Assembly: GCF_019038435.1 (NCBI RefSeq)
Contig: NZ_JAGPOX010000111.1
Coordinates: forward strand, 1-33,493
DNA length: 33,493 nt
Source of the DNA: Nocardia alni
GTDB taxonomy: Bacteria > Actinomycetota > Actinomycetes > Mycobacteriales > Mycobacteriaceae
Reading direction: 5' to 3'
The first letter of the stretch is position 1. Every line of letters starts with the position of its first letter. The notes under the pieces are model-generated. The model was given only the letters and a program-made list of their open reading frames with translations. It ran no database searches and was not told where the DNA came from. The position numbers and the translations under genes are program-made. Positions 1 through 7,367 of this stretch are shown piece after piece.

Positions 1-252
1 CACCCCGCCCACCCCGCACACCCAGCCGGTGGAACCACAACACTTCGCGGTCGCCATCACCGCCTCGGCGAAGTCCCGGGGATGCGCGGCGTACCCGCCG
101 AAGTCGGTCGGCTGGAGCATCCGCATGACCCCGGTCTGGCGCACCAGCTTGACGCTCTCGTCGGAGAGCTTGCCCCCGCGCTCGGTCTCGTCGGCGGCCG
201 CCGTCAGTTGCGCGGCCACCTCCTCGACTCGGCGAACAACCTCGTGCGACAT
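1..252 (-). CDS. HsaA-like acyl-CoA-dehydrogenase-fold flavin monooxygenase, N-terminal part
   Basis: The first 84 codons of a gene that runs off the left edge. The visible part is a helical acyl-CoA dehydrogenase N-terminal domain with the GGYAAHP and GSTGWV motifs seen in the oxygenase subunits of two-component flavin monooxygenases such as HsaA, which hydroxylates 3-HSA in cholesterol ring degradation. By family knowledge these enzymes use reduced flavin from a separate reductase. The ATG start is supported by a GGAGG ribosome site about nine bases upstream. The substrate cannot be told from this fragment, since the same fold covers indole, phenol and steroid hydroxylases. The family is fairly sure, the substrate is not. 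Confidence 0.75.
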   Translation of the reverse strand, partial: MSHEVVRRVEEVAAQLTAAADETERGGKLSDESVKLVRQTGVMRMLQPTDFGGYAAHPRDFAEAVMATAKCCGSTGWVCGVGGV

Positions 253-469
253 CCAGGACCTCCGAACGTGTCATGCTCCCCACCTCGTAGTGGGGACATT
301 TCCGACCGTAGGCCGAATTCCGCCGGGCTTCGATGGTCGCTCTCGCTGATCGGGACCGGTCCGCGGGGGCGGACGAGCATCATCGTGGCCGCCGCCGAGC
401 CGTCTTCGGTGCTCAGGCCCCGGCGGCGGCCCGGCTCCGATGACTCGAGCCGGCCGTCGGTCCGGTGGG

Positions 470-1321
470 TCAGGGGGTGATCAGCCCCGAGTCGCGGATG
501 GACTCGGCGAGCGGTTCCAGGACGGTGGGTGTGTGGGGCGGGAGCAGGGCGATGATCGCCAGGTCCACGCCGTGTTCGCCGAATTCCGCTGCCCAGTCGA
601 GGATTTCGCTGTGCCCCTTGGACGGATCGAAACGGCGCTGGGCCGAGACGGTGATCTCCGACGGATCGCGGCCGACGTCGGCGCAGTGCTGGGCCAGCAC
701 CTCGCGCTTGTGGGCGAATTCCTCGGCGCTTCCGCCGCTGAAGTTCCAGTGCTGGGCGTACTGGGCGACGATGCGCAGCGTGCGCTTCTCGCCACTGCCG
801 CCGATGCAGATCGGCGGGTGCGGGCGCTGCGGGCCCTTGGGGTTGTTGCGTGCGTCCTTCAGCTGGTAGAAGCGGCCGTCGAAGTCCGTCGTCTCCTGGC
901 TCAGCAGGCCGATCAGGACCTGGCAGGCCTCCTCGAACCGGTCGAGCCTGTCCTTGACGCTGCCCAATTCGATGCCGTAGGCGCCGGACTCCTCCTCGTT
1001 CCAGCCCGCGCCGATGCCCACCTCGAGCCGGCCACCCGAGATGATGTCCAGGGTCGCAACGATATTGGCCAGCACGGCCGGGTGCCGGTAATGGATGCCG
1101 GTGACCATGGTGCCCAGGCGAAGGCGGGTGGTCGCCTGGGCGAGGGCCGTGAGCGTGGTCCAGCCCTCCATACAGGGGCCGGTCGGGTCGGAGAAGATCG
1201 GATAGAAATGGTCGAATGTCCAGCCGGAGTCGTAGACATCGATCTCGTCGGCGGCACGCCAGGTCGCCAGCATGTCGGACCAGGTCGTTTCCTGTGGTGC
1301 GGTCTTGAAGGCGAATCGCAT
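470..1321 (-). CDS. F420-dependent LLM-class oxidoreductase
   Basis: A 283-residue luciferase-like (LLM) TIM-barrel protein of the actinobacterial F420-dependent group. It shows the typical run of motifs: a WTFDHF segment near residue 34, RLRLGTMV near 67, HPAVLANIVATLDIISGGRLEVGIGAGW in the barrel core, and PPICIGGSGEKRTL near 175. Such enzymes move hydride between F420 and a small carbonyl, imine or alkane substrate in the cytoplasm; the substrate is unknown here. The reading frame stays open far upstream (to 2584), but the family start and a -10 element lying seven bases before this ATG place the true start here. It is transcribed divergently from the neighbouring alcohol dehydrogenase, across only 24 bases. 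Confidence 0.88.
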   Translation of the reverse strand: MRFAFKTAPQETTWSDMLATWRAADEIDVYDSGWTFDHFYPIFSDPTGPCMEGWTTLTALAQATTRLRLGTMVTGIHYRHPAVLANIVATLDIISGGRLEVGIGAGWNEEESGAYGIELGSVKDRLDRFEEACQVLIGLLSQETTDFDGRFYQLKDARNNPKGPQRPHPPICIGGSGEKRTLRIVAQYAQHWNFSGGSAEEFAHKREVLAQHCADVGRDPSEITVSAQRRFDPSKGHSEILDWAAEFGEHGVDLAIIALLPPHTPTVLEPLAESIRDSGLITP

Positions 1322-1328
1322 GGGTATG

Positions 1329-1338
1329 ACGCTAAGAT
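1329..1338. promoter_or_regulatory. Overlapping divergent -10 elements, probably leaderless on both sides
   Basis: The 24-base gap between two divergent genes contains TAAGAT (1333-1338) on the plus strand, seven bases before the GTG at 1346, and TAGCGT on the minus strand (1334-1329), seven bases before the ATG at 1321. A TANNNT hexamer about seven bases ahead of a start codon is the usual layout of leaderless actinobacterial transcripts. Neither gene has a Shine-Dalgarno sequence in front of it. The two hexamers share two base pairs at the exact centre of the gap. No good -35 box is visible. Confidence 0.6.
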
Positions 1339-1345
1339 CTAGAGT

Positions 1346-2365
1346 GTGCTCCAAGTCAAGTCCGTCGAGATGACGGCGTGGCGGGTCGCTCGTCCAGGAC
1401 CGATCTCCGGCGGTCCGCTGGAGCGTGTGCGGGAGACCGTTCCCGAGCCGGTTCCGGGGGAACTGCTGGTGCGCGTGCTGGCCTGTGGAGTATGCCGGAC
1501 GGATCTGCATGTGACCGAGGGTGATCTGCCGGTGCATCGACCGGGGGTGGTGCCGGGGCACGAGGTCGTCGGGGAGGTCGTGGCGGTCGATGCGACGCGG
1601 CGGTTCGCGGTGGGTGACCGGGTCGGCATCGCGTGGTTGCGGTACACCTGCGGTGCGTGCCGGTTCTGCCTGCGCGGCGCGGAGAATCTGTGCCCGAACT
1701 CCCGCTACACCGGGTGGGACGCCGACGGCGGGTATGCCGAATTCACAACCGTTCCAGCGGATTACGCACATCCGCTGCCGTCCGGATATGCCGACGCCGA
1801 GCTCGCGCCGCTGCTGTGCGCGGGCATCATCGGGTATCGCGCGCTCGAGCGCGCCGCGCTGCCCGACGGCGGCCGGCTGGGCATCTACGGTTTCGGCGGC
1901 AGCGCGCATCTGGCCGCTCAGGTCGCCCTCGCGCGTGGGGCGCAGGTGCATGTGATGACCCGGGATCCGGCCGCGCAGTCCCTGGCGCTCGAGCTGGGTG
2001 TGGCCTCGGCGCAGGGCATGGCCGACCCGCCGCCTGTGCCGCTCGACTCGGCGATCCTGTTCGCGCCGGTGGGCAATCTGGTACTGCCGGCGCTCGAGGC
2101 ATTGGACGGCGGCGGCGTGCTGTCGATCGCCGGCATTCACCTGAGTGATATCCCGGTGTTGAACTATCAGCGACATCTGTTCCGGGAGCGAGAGATTCGC
2201 TCGGTGACGGCGAATACCCGCGCCGACGCACGCGAATTCCTTGCGTTCGCGGGGGAGCACCGGCTCGAGGTGACCGCGCATCCGTACGGGTTGGACGCCG
2301 CCCCGCGGGCACTGTCGGATCTCGCACACGGGAAGTTTGCCGGTGCCGCCGTGATAATCCCCTGA
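1346..2365 (+). CDS. Zinc-dependent alcohol dehydrogenase (AdhA-like MDR protein)
   Basis: A 339-residue medium-chain dehydrogenase. The catalytic-zinc ligands are visible as CGVC (Cys47), GHE (71-73) and Cys158. The structural zinc site is a four-cysteine lobe at residues 102, 105, 108 and 116. The Rossmann fold begins at GIYGFGGSAH (179-188). The order and length fit bacterial AdhA-type alcohol dehydrogenases such as mycobacterial Rv1862, which oxidise alcohols or reduce aldehydes with NAD(P) in the cytoplasm. The GTG at 1346 was chosen because a -10 hexamer sits seven bases upstream, as in leaderless genes. An internal ATG at 1370, where the homologous core (TAWRV) begins, is the alternative and has no clear ribosome site. 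Confidence 0.87.
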   Translation: MLQVKSVEMTAWRVARPGPISGGPLERVRETVPEPVPGELLVRVLACGVCRTDLHVTEGDLPVHRPGVVPGHEVVGEVVAVDATRRFAVGDRVGIAWLRYTCGACRFCLRGAENLCPNSRYTGWDADGGYAEFTTVPADYAHPLPSGYADAELAPLLCAGIIGYRALERAALPDGGRLGIYGFGGSAHLAAQVALARGAQVHVMTRDPAAQSLALELGVASAQGMADPPPVPLDSAILFAPVGNLVLPALEALDGGGVLSIAGIHLSDIPVLNYQRHLFREREIRSVTANTRADAREFLAFAGEHRLEVTAHPYGLDAAPRALSDLAHGKFAGAAVIIP

Positions 2366-2441
2366 CACGCCGTAGACACGCCGATTCCCACAGGTAGGGT
2401 TCGCGATTCGCGTCCGATGACCTGGTCTCTGCTGCTTTGCT

Positions 2442-3347
2442 GTGACTATGCATCGGATAACCCAGCAGCGGCATGTCCGCGCCGCGCGGCCGTGGTTGTG
2501 GACGGCGCTGGTTGTGGGGTCGGTGGTGGCGGCCACGGTGTGGGCGGTGCGGCCGCATGCGGCGGAGTGCCGGTCCGTTGTCACGGTCCAACCGCCGATC
2601 CGTCATTCGGCGCCCGCCGTCACTGTTCCGTATTCCGCTGCACCCGAAGCGCCTTCGATCGTCGAGTGGCACGACGCGCCGGTCGCGGCCGAGGCCCGCT
2701 ACTATGTCTTCACCCCCGGTGTGGCCTGTTCGTTCCCGGATCTGCCCATGGACGGTTATTACATCGGGGCGCCGACCGTCGAATACGACGGCAGCGCGGC
2801 GTGCGGCGCCTATGTCGACCTGACCGGTCCGCTCGGCACCGTGCGCGCCCAGATCGTGGATCGCTGCCCGGGCTGCGGGGCGGACCAGTACGACCTCAGC
2901 ACCGCGGCCTTCACTCGAATCGCCGATCCGACAGCGGGTGTCGCGCAGATCGTCATGAGCCGCGTGCACAATCCGGCGCCCCCGGCGGATCTGGTGTACC
3001 GCGTGGCGGCCGGATCCTCGTCCGACTGGCTCGGTCTGCTGTTCACCGATTCCGGAAACCCGTTGAGCCGGGTGGAGATTCGTAACAGCTCCGGCGGGCC
3101 CGGCTACACCCTGACCCGTGGCATGGACGACTACTGGTCGATCTCCGGCGCGGGTCCGGGCCCGTTCACCGCCCTGGTGACCGATGTCGACGGTCACCAG
3201 GTGGAGGTTCACGGCATCACCCCCGCGCCGGGCTCCGGGCAACACACCGGCAGGAGCCTTTACGCCCTGGCCCCGCCGACGACCACCGCCCCGGTACCTA
3301 TGGCCGCCGGGGCCACGGTCGCACCTGCGCCGGTTCGGTGCATGTGA
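2442..3347 (+). CDS. Secreted expansin-like protein (double-psi barrel plus CBM63-like domain)
   Basis: A protein of about 301 residues with a basic N-terminus, one hydrophobic signal or anchor segment (about residues 18-36), then a linker. Residues about 85-180 form a double-psi beta-barrel with VDRCPGCGADQYDLSTAAF, which carries the two acidic residues (in VDRC and YDLS) matching the functional aspartates of bacterial expansins. Residues about 190-265 look like the second, CBM63-type beta-sandwich (VEIRNSSGGPG through VEVHGI). Expansins loosen cellulose or wall polymers without hydrolysis. The tail is rich in proline and threonine. An ATG two codons in (2448) is an equally possible start, as neither has a clear ribosome site. 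RlpA-type lytic proteins share the barrel but not the second domain, so expansin is preferred. Confidence 0.75.
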   Translation: MTMHRITQQRHVRAARPWLWTALVVGSVVAATVWAVRPHAAECRSVVTVQPPIRHSAPAVTVPYSAAPEAPSIVEWHDAPVAAEARYYVFTPGVACSFPDLPMDGYYIGAPTVEYDGSAACGAYVDLTGPLGTVRAQIVDRCPGCGADQYDLSTAAFTRIADPTAGVAQIVMSRVHNPAPPADLVYRVAAGSSSDWLGLLFTDSGNPLSRVEIRNSSGGPGYTLTRGMDDYWSISGAGPGPFTALVTDVDGHQVEVHGITPAPGSGQHTGRSLYALAPPTTTAPVPMAAGATVAPAPVRCM

Positions 3348-3820
3348 CGGTGCGGCGATCGGTTCCTCGCCCTGGCTGGGCGCACTCGATGTGCCTGTGG
3401 CCGAGGTCAGCACGACGCACGGTCGCGGGTTGCCGGTCCACCGTCAGCTGGAGATGGCCACCATGATTCCGGGCGCGCGGATCGTCCCGGCCAGGGCCGG
3501 GGACACCGCGTGTGTCTCGATGCCGATGTGTTCGTGTCCGGAACTGCTCGAGGCGTGCGCATCGGACACCGAGCCGCTGAAATAACCGTCTGCCGAGATG
3601 GATTCCCGCCGGGAAGCGTGGGGAAATAACGGGCGGCGTGCCGGAAAAAGTTAGGGGTTGTGTCGCGCGGATGGATACAGTATCGCCGCGATTGGGTATC
3701 TCTCCAGCAGAGTTCGTTGCCGGTTCCGGTCGGGCGCTCGTACCTTGGGTCTCATCAGGTCGGGAAAATAGTCACTGACAATAGTCGGTAGTTGCCGACC
3801 TCTCACAACGGCGTGAGTGG
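3348..3820. other. Intergenic stretch, no recognised gene; weak ORF at 3391-3585
   Basis: This 473-base gap holds one open frame of 64 codons on the plus strand (GTG at 3391 to TAA at 3585) that matches no family I know and has no ribosome site. It could be a remnant of a longer gene. A short hairpin with five-base arms (3603-3607 and 3611-3615) follows it, without a T-run. The right half is less GC-rich and carries the probable cutinase promoter. No tRNA, repeat or mobile element is visible. Confidence 0.5.
3717..3746 (+). promoter_or_regulatory. Candidate sigma-70-type promoter for the cutinase gene
   Basis: TTGCCG (3717-3722), an 18-base spacer and TACCTT (3741-3746) lie about 75 bases before the cutinase start, in a locally AT-richer stretch. 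The match to consensus is moderate. Confidence 0.35.
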
Positions 3821-4483
3821 GTGAGGACAATGGGCGACCGGAAGGTTGTGCTATCTGGAAAATGGCGTACCACTTGGGTATTGGGCATCGCGCTGCTCTT
3901 GGCGGGCGTGCTCTACCCTGCTCCGCAGGCCAGAGCGCAAGGGTGCGCGGCCGTGGATGTGGTGGTCGCCAGGGGAACTACGGAACCGGGATATCTCGGC
4001 AGTGCGGTGGGTGATCCGCTCTACGCGGATCTGCAACGTCGATTGCCGATGAGCCTGAGCGGCTATCGGGTGAACTATCCGGCCGATCTCACCAACGTCG
4101 GCTCCGTCGGCGATGGCAGCGGGGATCTCGTTGCGCACCTGGCGAATCAGGCGGCGGCCTGTCCAGATCAGCGATTCGTCGTGGTTGGGTATTCGCAGGG
4201 CGCGGCCGTCGTGCACACGGTACTGGGCACCGGGCCCACCGGCGGCATCCCGGGCGCGGTCCGGCTGAACGGCGCCCTCGGCTCGCGGATTTCGGTGGTG
4301 CTGCTGTTCGGCGATCCGCTACGGCTGGCCGGTTGGGGTGTGCCCGCGCAGTTCGCCACGCGCACCGCGAACTTCTGTGCCCCTGGGGATCCCGTCTGCG
4401 CCGGGGGGCTGAATCCCGCCGCGCACGTGTCCTACGGCGGTGATTTCGTCGCCGCCGCGGATTTCACCGCGTCGCGGCTGTGA
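3821..4483 (+). CDS. Secreted cutinase-family serine esterase
   Basis: A 220-residue member of the actinobacterial cutinase/Culp family, alpha/beta-hydrolases that split cutin or lipid esters outside the cell. A signal peptide covers about residues 1-40, ending ARAQ before the mature start GCAAVDVVVARGT. The nucleophile is Ser125 in GYSQG, the acid is Asp190 in CAPGDPVC, and His202 in AHVSYGG completes the triad. Four cysteines (42, 114, 186, 193) fit the two conserved disulfides. The start is either GTG 3821 or ATG 3830; the GAGG just ahead of 3830 is too close to be decisive. Its stop abuts the stop of the convergent nucleotidase gene with no base between. A secreted expansin-like gene lies upstream on the same strand. 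Confidence 0.9.
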   Translation: MRTMGDRKVVLSGKWRTTWVLGIALLLAGVLYPAPQARAQGCAAVDVVVARGTTEPGYLGSAVGDPLYADLQRRLPMSLSGYRVNYPADLTNVGSVGDGSGDLVAHLANQAAACPDQRFVVVGYSQGAAVVHTVLGTGPTGGIPGAVRLNGALGSRISVVLLFGDPLRLAGWGVPAQFATRTANFCAPGDPVCAGGLNPAAHVSYGGDFVAAADFTASRL

Positions 4484-6172
4484 TCACTTGCGCTGCACCC
4501 GGCTCGACGGTGGCTGCACGTTACCCTCGGTGGTGAGATACGACTCGAGGGCGTTCAGATCCGCCGGGCCGACCGCGCTCTGCGGGCCCTGGGCGAAGAC
4601 GCTGAAACCGTCTCCGCCCGAGGCGAGGAAGTTGTTCGTCGAGACCTGGTACACCGCACCGGGATCCAGCGGACGCCCGGCTATGCGCACGGAGTCCTCG
4701 AGCACCTTGTGGTCCTTCGGCGCGGCATCGTCGTAGGCGTAGGTGATCCCGGCCACCGACAGTACGCCCGGGGTGACGTGGTTATCCCATTGTTGCTCCA
4801 GCAGTTTCAGGATCTGCTCACCGGTGAGCGCGACGTCCACCACCTCGTTGCCGAACGGCTCGACCGTGTACGCCTGCTGGTAGGTGATGGCCCCGCCGCT
4901 CAGATCGGCCCGCACGCCACCGGGATTCATGAACGCGGCCACCGCGTGCTGGGGCGCCATGGCCGAAAGCATGGAGTCGGCGATCAGATCGCCCAGCGGC
5001 GAATCACCGCCCGGCGTAGGATCGTTCGGCAGTGGGCCGTTGGCGTCGCCGATGACCTGTCCGGCCTTCGGCGCGGACTGCGCGGCATAGAAGTCGACCA
5101 GCCGGGAGGCCGCCGGATCCTTGGTGACCGTGCGGGTGACGACGCGATTGACCGCGTGGGCGTCCACGGTGCCATCGTGGAAGCGCAGCGTCACATCGGT
5201 GATCAGCCGCCCGAACGAGGACGCCTGGGTGACCACCTTGCCGTCGATGACGCAGTTGTAGGCCAGATGGGTGTGGCCGGTGAACAGCACGCGCACGGCG
5301 GAATCGATGTGCTGCGCCAGCGCGGTGACGTTCGGGGTGATGTTCACACAGCCGTTGTAATCGGCCGGTGCGCCGTGGGTCTGCTGTGCGCCGCCGTCGT
5401 GGATCAGCGCGACGATCGTTTCCGCGCCCGCCGACTTCATCTGCGGCACATACTTGTTTATCGCGTCCGCTTCGTCGCCGAAGGTATAGCCGGCGATGGC
5501 GTCGGGCATCACGATATTCGCGGTCGTCGGGGTGACGACGCCGACGACACCGATCTTGTGGCCGCCCACGGTGAGCATGGTCCACGGCCGCAGACCCGGC
5601 GGGAGCTGCCCGCCCTGGTCTGTCACATTGGCGGCCAGATACGGGAATGCGGCCCCCGTGAACGGCTGTCCGGGCGAACACCCGTCGGCCGCGCACCCGC
5701 CCTGCTGTAACCGCGTCAACTCCGGTATGCCGTGGTCGAATTCGTGATTGCCGACCGACGACGCAGCGACTCCTACGGAATTGAGGAAGTCGATGGTGGG
5801 CTCGTCGTGGAACAGTGCCGAGACCAGCGGGCTGGCACTGACGTTATCGCCGGCCGAGACGACTGCGCTGGCCGGATAGGCGGCCTTCAGCGTGGCCAGA
5901 TGAGCGGCCAGATATGCCGCGCCACCCGCCGCGTACTGGTCGATATGGCCGTTGGTCCCCTCGGGCGGCTCCAGATTGCCGTGCAGATCGTTGATCCCGA
6001 ACAGATGCACCTCATCCGACTTCGCCGGGATCAGGTCGTCGGTGGCGACCAGCGGTATCTTCCCGCCGTGCGCCGGTGTCGCGGTATTGTGTCCGCTGCT
6101 GCCGCAACTGACCACCACCACAACGCCGATCACGGCGACGGCCGCCTCGATTGCCCGGTGACGCAGCTTCAT
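4484..6172 (-). CDS. Lipoprotein 5'-nucleotidase / 2',3'-cyclic phosphodiesterase (UshA-like)
   Basis: A 562-residue two-domain exported nucleotidase. The N-terminus has a hydrophobic segment ending VVSC (Cys23), a lipobox, so the protein is probably anchored outside the membrane. The metallophosphatase domain shows all metal motifs: NDLHGN (Asp62, His64), GDN (108-110), GNHE (141-144) and GHTH further on. The C-terminal nucleotide-binding domain has NPGGVRADL, the EPFGNEV base-stacking motif and SGGDGF. Enzymes of this kind release nucleosides and phosphate from extracellular nucleotides. The ATG at 6172 has a GAGG just upstream; an in-frame ATG at 6196 is possible but has a poorer site. The gene ends tail-to-tail with the cutinase gene, the two stop codons forming the palindrome GTGATCAC. 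Confidence 0.9.
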   Translation of the reverse strand: MKLRHRAIEAAVAVIGVVVVVSCGSSGHNTATPAHGGKIPLVATDDLIPAKSDEVHLFGINDLHGNLEPPEGTNGHIDQYAAGGAAYLAAHLATLKAAYPASAVVSAGDNVSASPLVSALFHDEPTIDFLNSVGVAASSVGNHEFDHGIPELTRLQQGGCAADGCSPGQPFTGAAFPYLAANVTDQGGQLPPGLRPWTMLTVGGHKIGVVGVVTPTTANIVMPDAIAGYTFGDEADAINKYVPQMKSAGAETIVALIHDGGAQQTHGAPADYNGCVNITPNVTALAQHIDSAVRVLFTGHTHLAYNCVIDGKVVTQASSFGRLITDVTLRFHDGTVDAHAVNRVVTRTVTKDPAASRLVDFYAAQSAPKAGQVIGDANGPLPNDPTPGGDSPLGDLIADSMLSAMAPQHAVAAFMNPGGVRADLSGGAITYQQAYTVEPFGNEVVDVALTGEQILKLLEQQWDNHVTPGVLSVAGITYAYDDAAPKDHKVLEDSVRIAGRPLDPGAVYQVSTNNFLASGGDGFSVFAQGPQSAVGPADLNALESYLTTEGNVQPPSSRVQRK

Positions 6173-6219
6173 AAACCTCGACTCTGACAGATTCATCCGG
6201 CCGCCGCACTGCCGTCGGG

Positions 6220-6789
6220 TTAACTTCGCGTGCTCAGCAGTACCTCGGCCGCCCGGCGAGCCTCGGCGGCCGCGTCCGGCGTGCCGCTGATCCCCGCAGC
6301 CACCATCGCGCCCTCGGCCAGCAGGTATACGCCCTCCACCGCGGCGGGCCGTACGGCGCTCACCCATCCGGCCAGTTGGTCGTGGAACGCGGACTTATGA
6401 GTGCGGACCTCGGCGAGAACCGCCGCGGAGGACGCGCCGAGCTCACCGTGCGCGTTGATCCAGGCGCATCCGCGAAAACCCGGCTCGGCGAACCAGACGC
6501 GCAGCCAGTCGAAGACCGCGAGGACTCGCTCGCGTGGGTCGGCGACGCGCTCGACGTGCGCGGCCAGGTTCGAGCGCCACCGGATATCGCGCCGCCGCAG
6601 CATCGCCGCGACCAGATCGTCTTTGGATCCGTAGAGGGCGTAGACCCGCTTCAGCGACAGCCCGCTGGACCGGCATATCTCATCCATCCCGACGGCCTGA
6701 ATGCCCTTGCCGTACATCAGTGTTTCAGCGGCGTCGAGCAGCGATCGCCGATCACGCTCCCTTTCCTCGGCAGTGATGGCGGCGGGCAA
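6220..6789 (-). CDS. TetR/AcrR-family transcriptional regulator
   Basis: A 189-residue TetR-type repressor. The helix-turn-helix lies at about residues 30-58 (VGMDEICRSSGLSLKRVYALYGSKDDL), followed by a helical ligand-binding domain. The start is a TTG at 6789, chosen because an AAGGAG ribosome site sits seven bases upstream; an ATG five bases before it is out of frame. The gene is transcribed away from an NTF2-like protein gene, and two operator-like repeats lie between them. It therefore probably represses both itself and that neighbour. The ligand is unknown. The lipoprotein nucleotidase starts 47 bases downstream on the same strand and could be co-transcribed. Confidence 0.9.
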   Translation of the reverse strand: MPAAITAEERERDRRSLLDAAETLMYGKGIQAVGMDEICRSSGLSLKRVYALYGSKDDLVAAMLRRRDIRWRSNLAAHVERVADPRERVLAVFDWLRVWFAEPGFRGCAWINAHGELGASSAAVLAEVRTHKSAFHDQLAGWVSAVRPAAVEGVYLLAEGAMVAAGISGTPDAAAEARRAAEVLLSTRS

Positions 6790-6810
6790 CGCATGACTCC
6801 TTGACGTTGG

Positions 6811-6858
6811 GAACGGTCGTTCTCTATCGTAGCGGACGACGGTCGAGAACGACCGTTT
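6811..6858. promoter_or_regulatory. Paired TetR-type operators in a divergent promoter
   Basis: A perfect 13-base inverted repeat (6812-6824 and 6845-6857) with a 20-base spacer. Each arm contains a near-palindrome of its own: GAACGGTCGTTC (6811-6822) and GAACGACCGTTT (6847-6858), both of the form GAACG-NN-CGTTY. Their centres are 36 bases apart. A minus-strand -10-like TACGAT (6831-6826) lies between them, so binding would block transcription of the regulator gene; the second site lies just upstream of a plus-strand GATAGT (6861-6866). Confidence 0.8.
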
Positions 6859-6879
6859 CCGATAGTGCAGGAGGGATCA

Positions 6880-7341
6880 ATGTCCGAGAGTCGCCCGCCG
6901 CTTCCGCCCTTCACACGGGAGACCGCGGCACAGAAGGTGCAGACCGCCGAGGATGCGTGGAATACGTGTGATCCGCACCGGGTGGCGCTGGCGTACACGA
7001 CCGATTCGGTCTGGCGCAATCGCGACCGGTTCGTCAGCGGCCGGGCCGAGATCGTCGAGTTCCTGACCGGTAAGTGGGAGCGGGAGCTCGAGTACGCGCT
7101 GCGCAAGAGCCTCTGGGCGTTCGACGACAACCGGATCGCGGTGCGCTTCCAATACGAGTGCCGTGACGCCGAGGGGCAGTGGTGGCGCAGCTACGGCAAC
7201 GAACTGTGGGAGTTCTCCGACGAGGGACTGATGCGGCGACGTGAGGCGAGCATCGACGACACCCGCATCACCGCGGCCGAACGCCGGATCTTCGGCCCGC
7301 GTCCGGAGAACGAGTACGGTAGCCCGATTCCGCTGCGCTGA
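6880..7341 (+). CDS. NTF2-like protein of the DUF1348 family
   Basis: A 153-residue protein with the cone-shaped NTF2/SnoaL fold signature of DUF1348: FTRETAAQKVQTAEDAWN near residue 12, VWRNRDRFVSGRAEIVEFL near 45, RFQYECRDAEGQWWRSYGNELWEF near 90, and a closing FGPRP. The family is widespread and lacks a firmly known reaction. The ATG has a strong GGAGG five to six bases upstream, which settles the start over the upstream in-frame GTG at 6865. The gene is opposite a TetR regulator and behind paired operators, so it is probably the regulator's main target. Confidence 0.88.
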   Translation: MSESRPPLPPFTRETAAQKVQTAEDAWNTCDPHRVALAYTTDSVWRNRDRFVSGRAEIVEFLTGKWERELEYALRKSLWAFDDNRIAVRFQYECRDAEGQWWRSYGNELWEFSDEGLMRRREASIDDTRITAAERRIFGPRPENEYGSPIPLR

Positions 7342-7367
7342 GAAACGTGCGGGCACTGAACCTTCGG

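Noticed and set aside
470..2584. A 704-codon minus-strand open frame
   Set aside because: Only the part from 1321 downward has family features. The rest lies opposite the alcohol dehydrogenase gene and is an artefact of high GC content.
4477..4492. A transcription terminator between the convergent cutinase and nucleotidase genes
   Set aside because: The palindrome GTGATCAC made by the two stop codons is too short for a stable hairpin and has no T-run.
4709..5710. A 333-codon plus-strand frame opposite the nucleotidase gene
   Set aside because: The minus-strand nucleotidase motifs are complete; this frame is a complementary-strand shadow with no recognisable fold.
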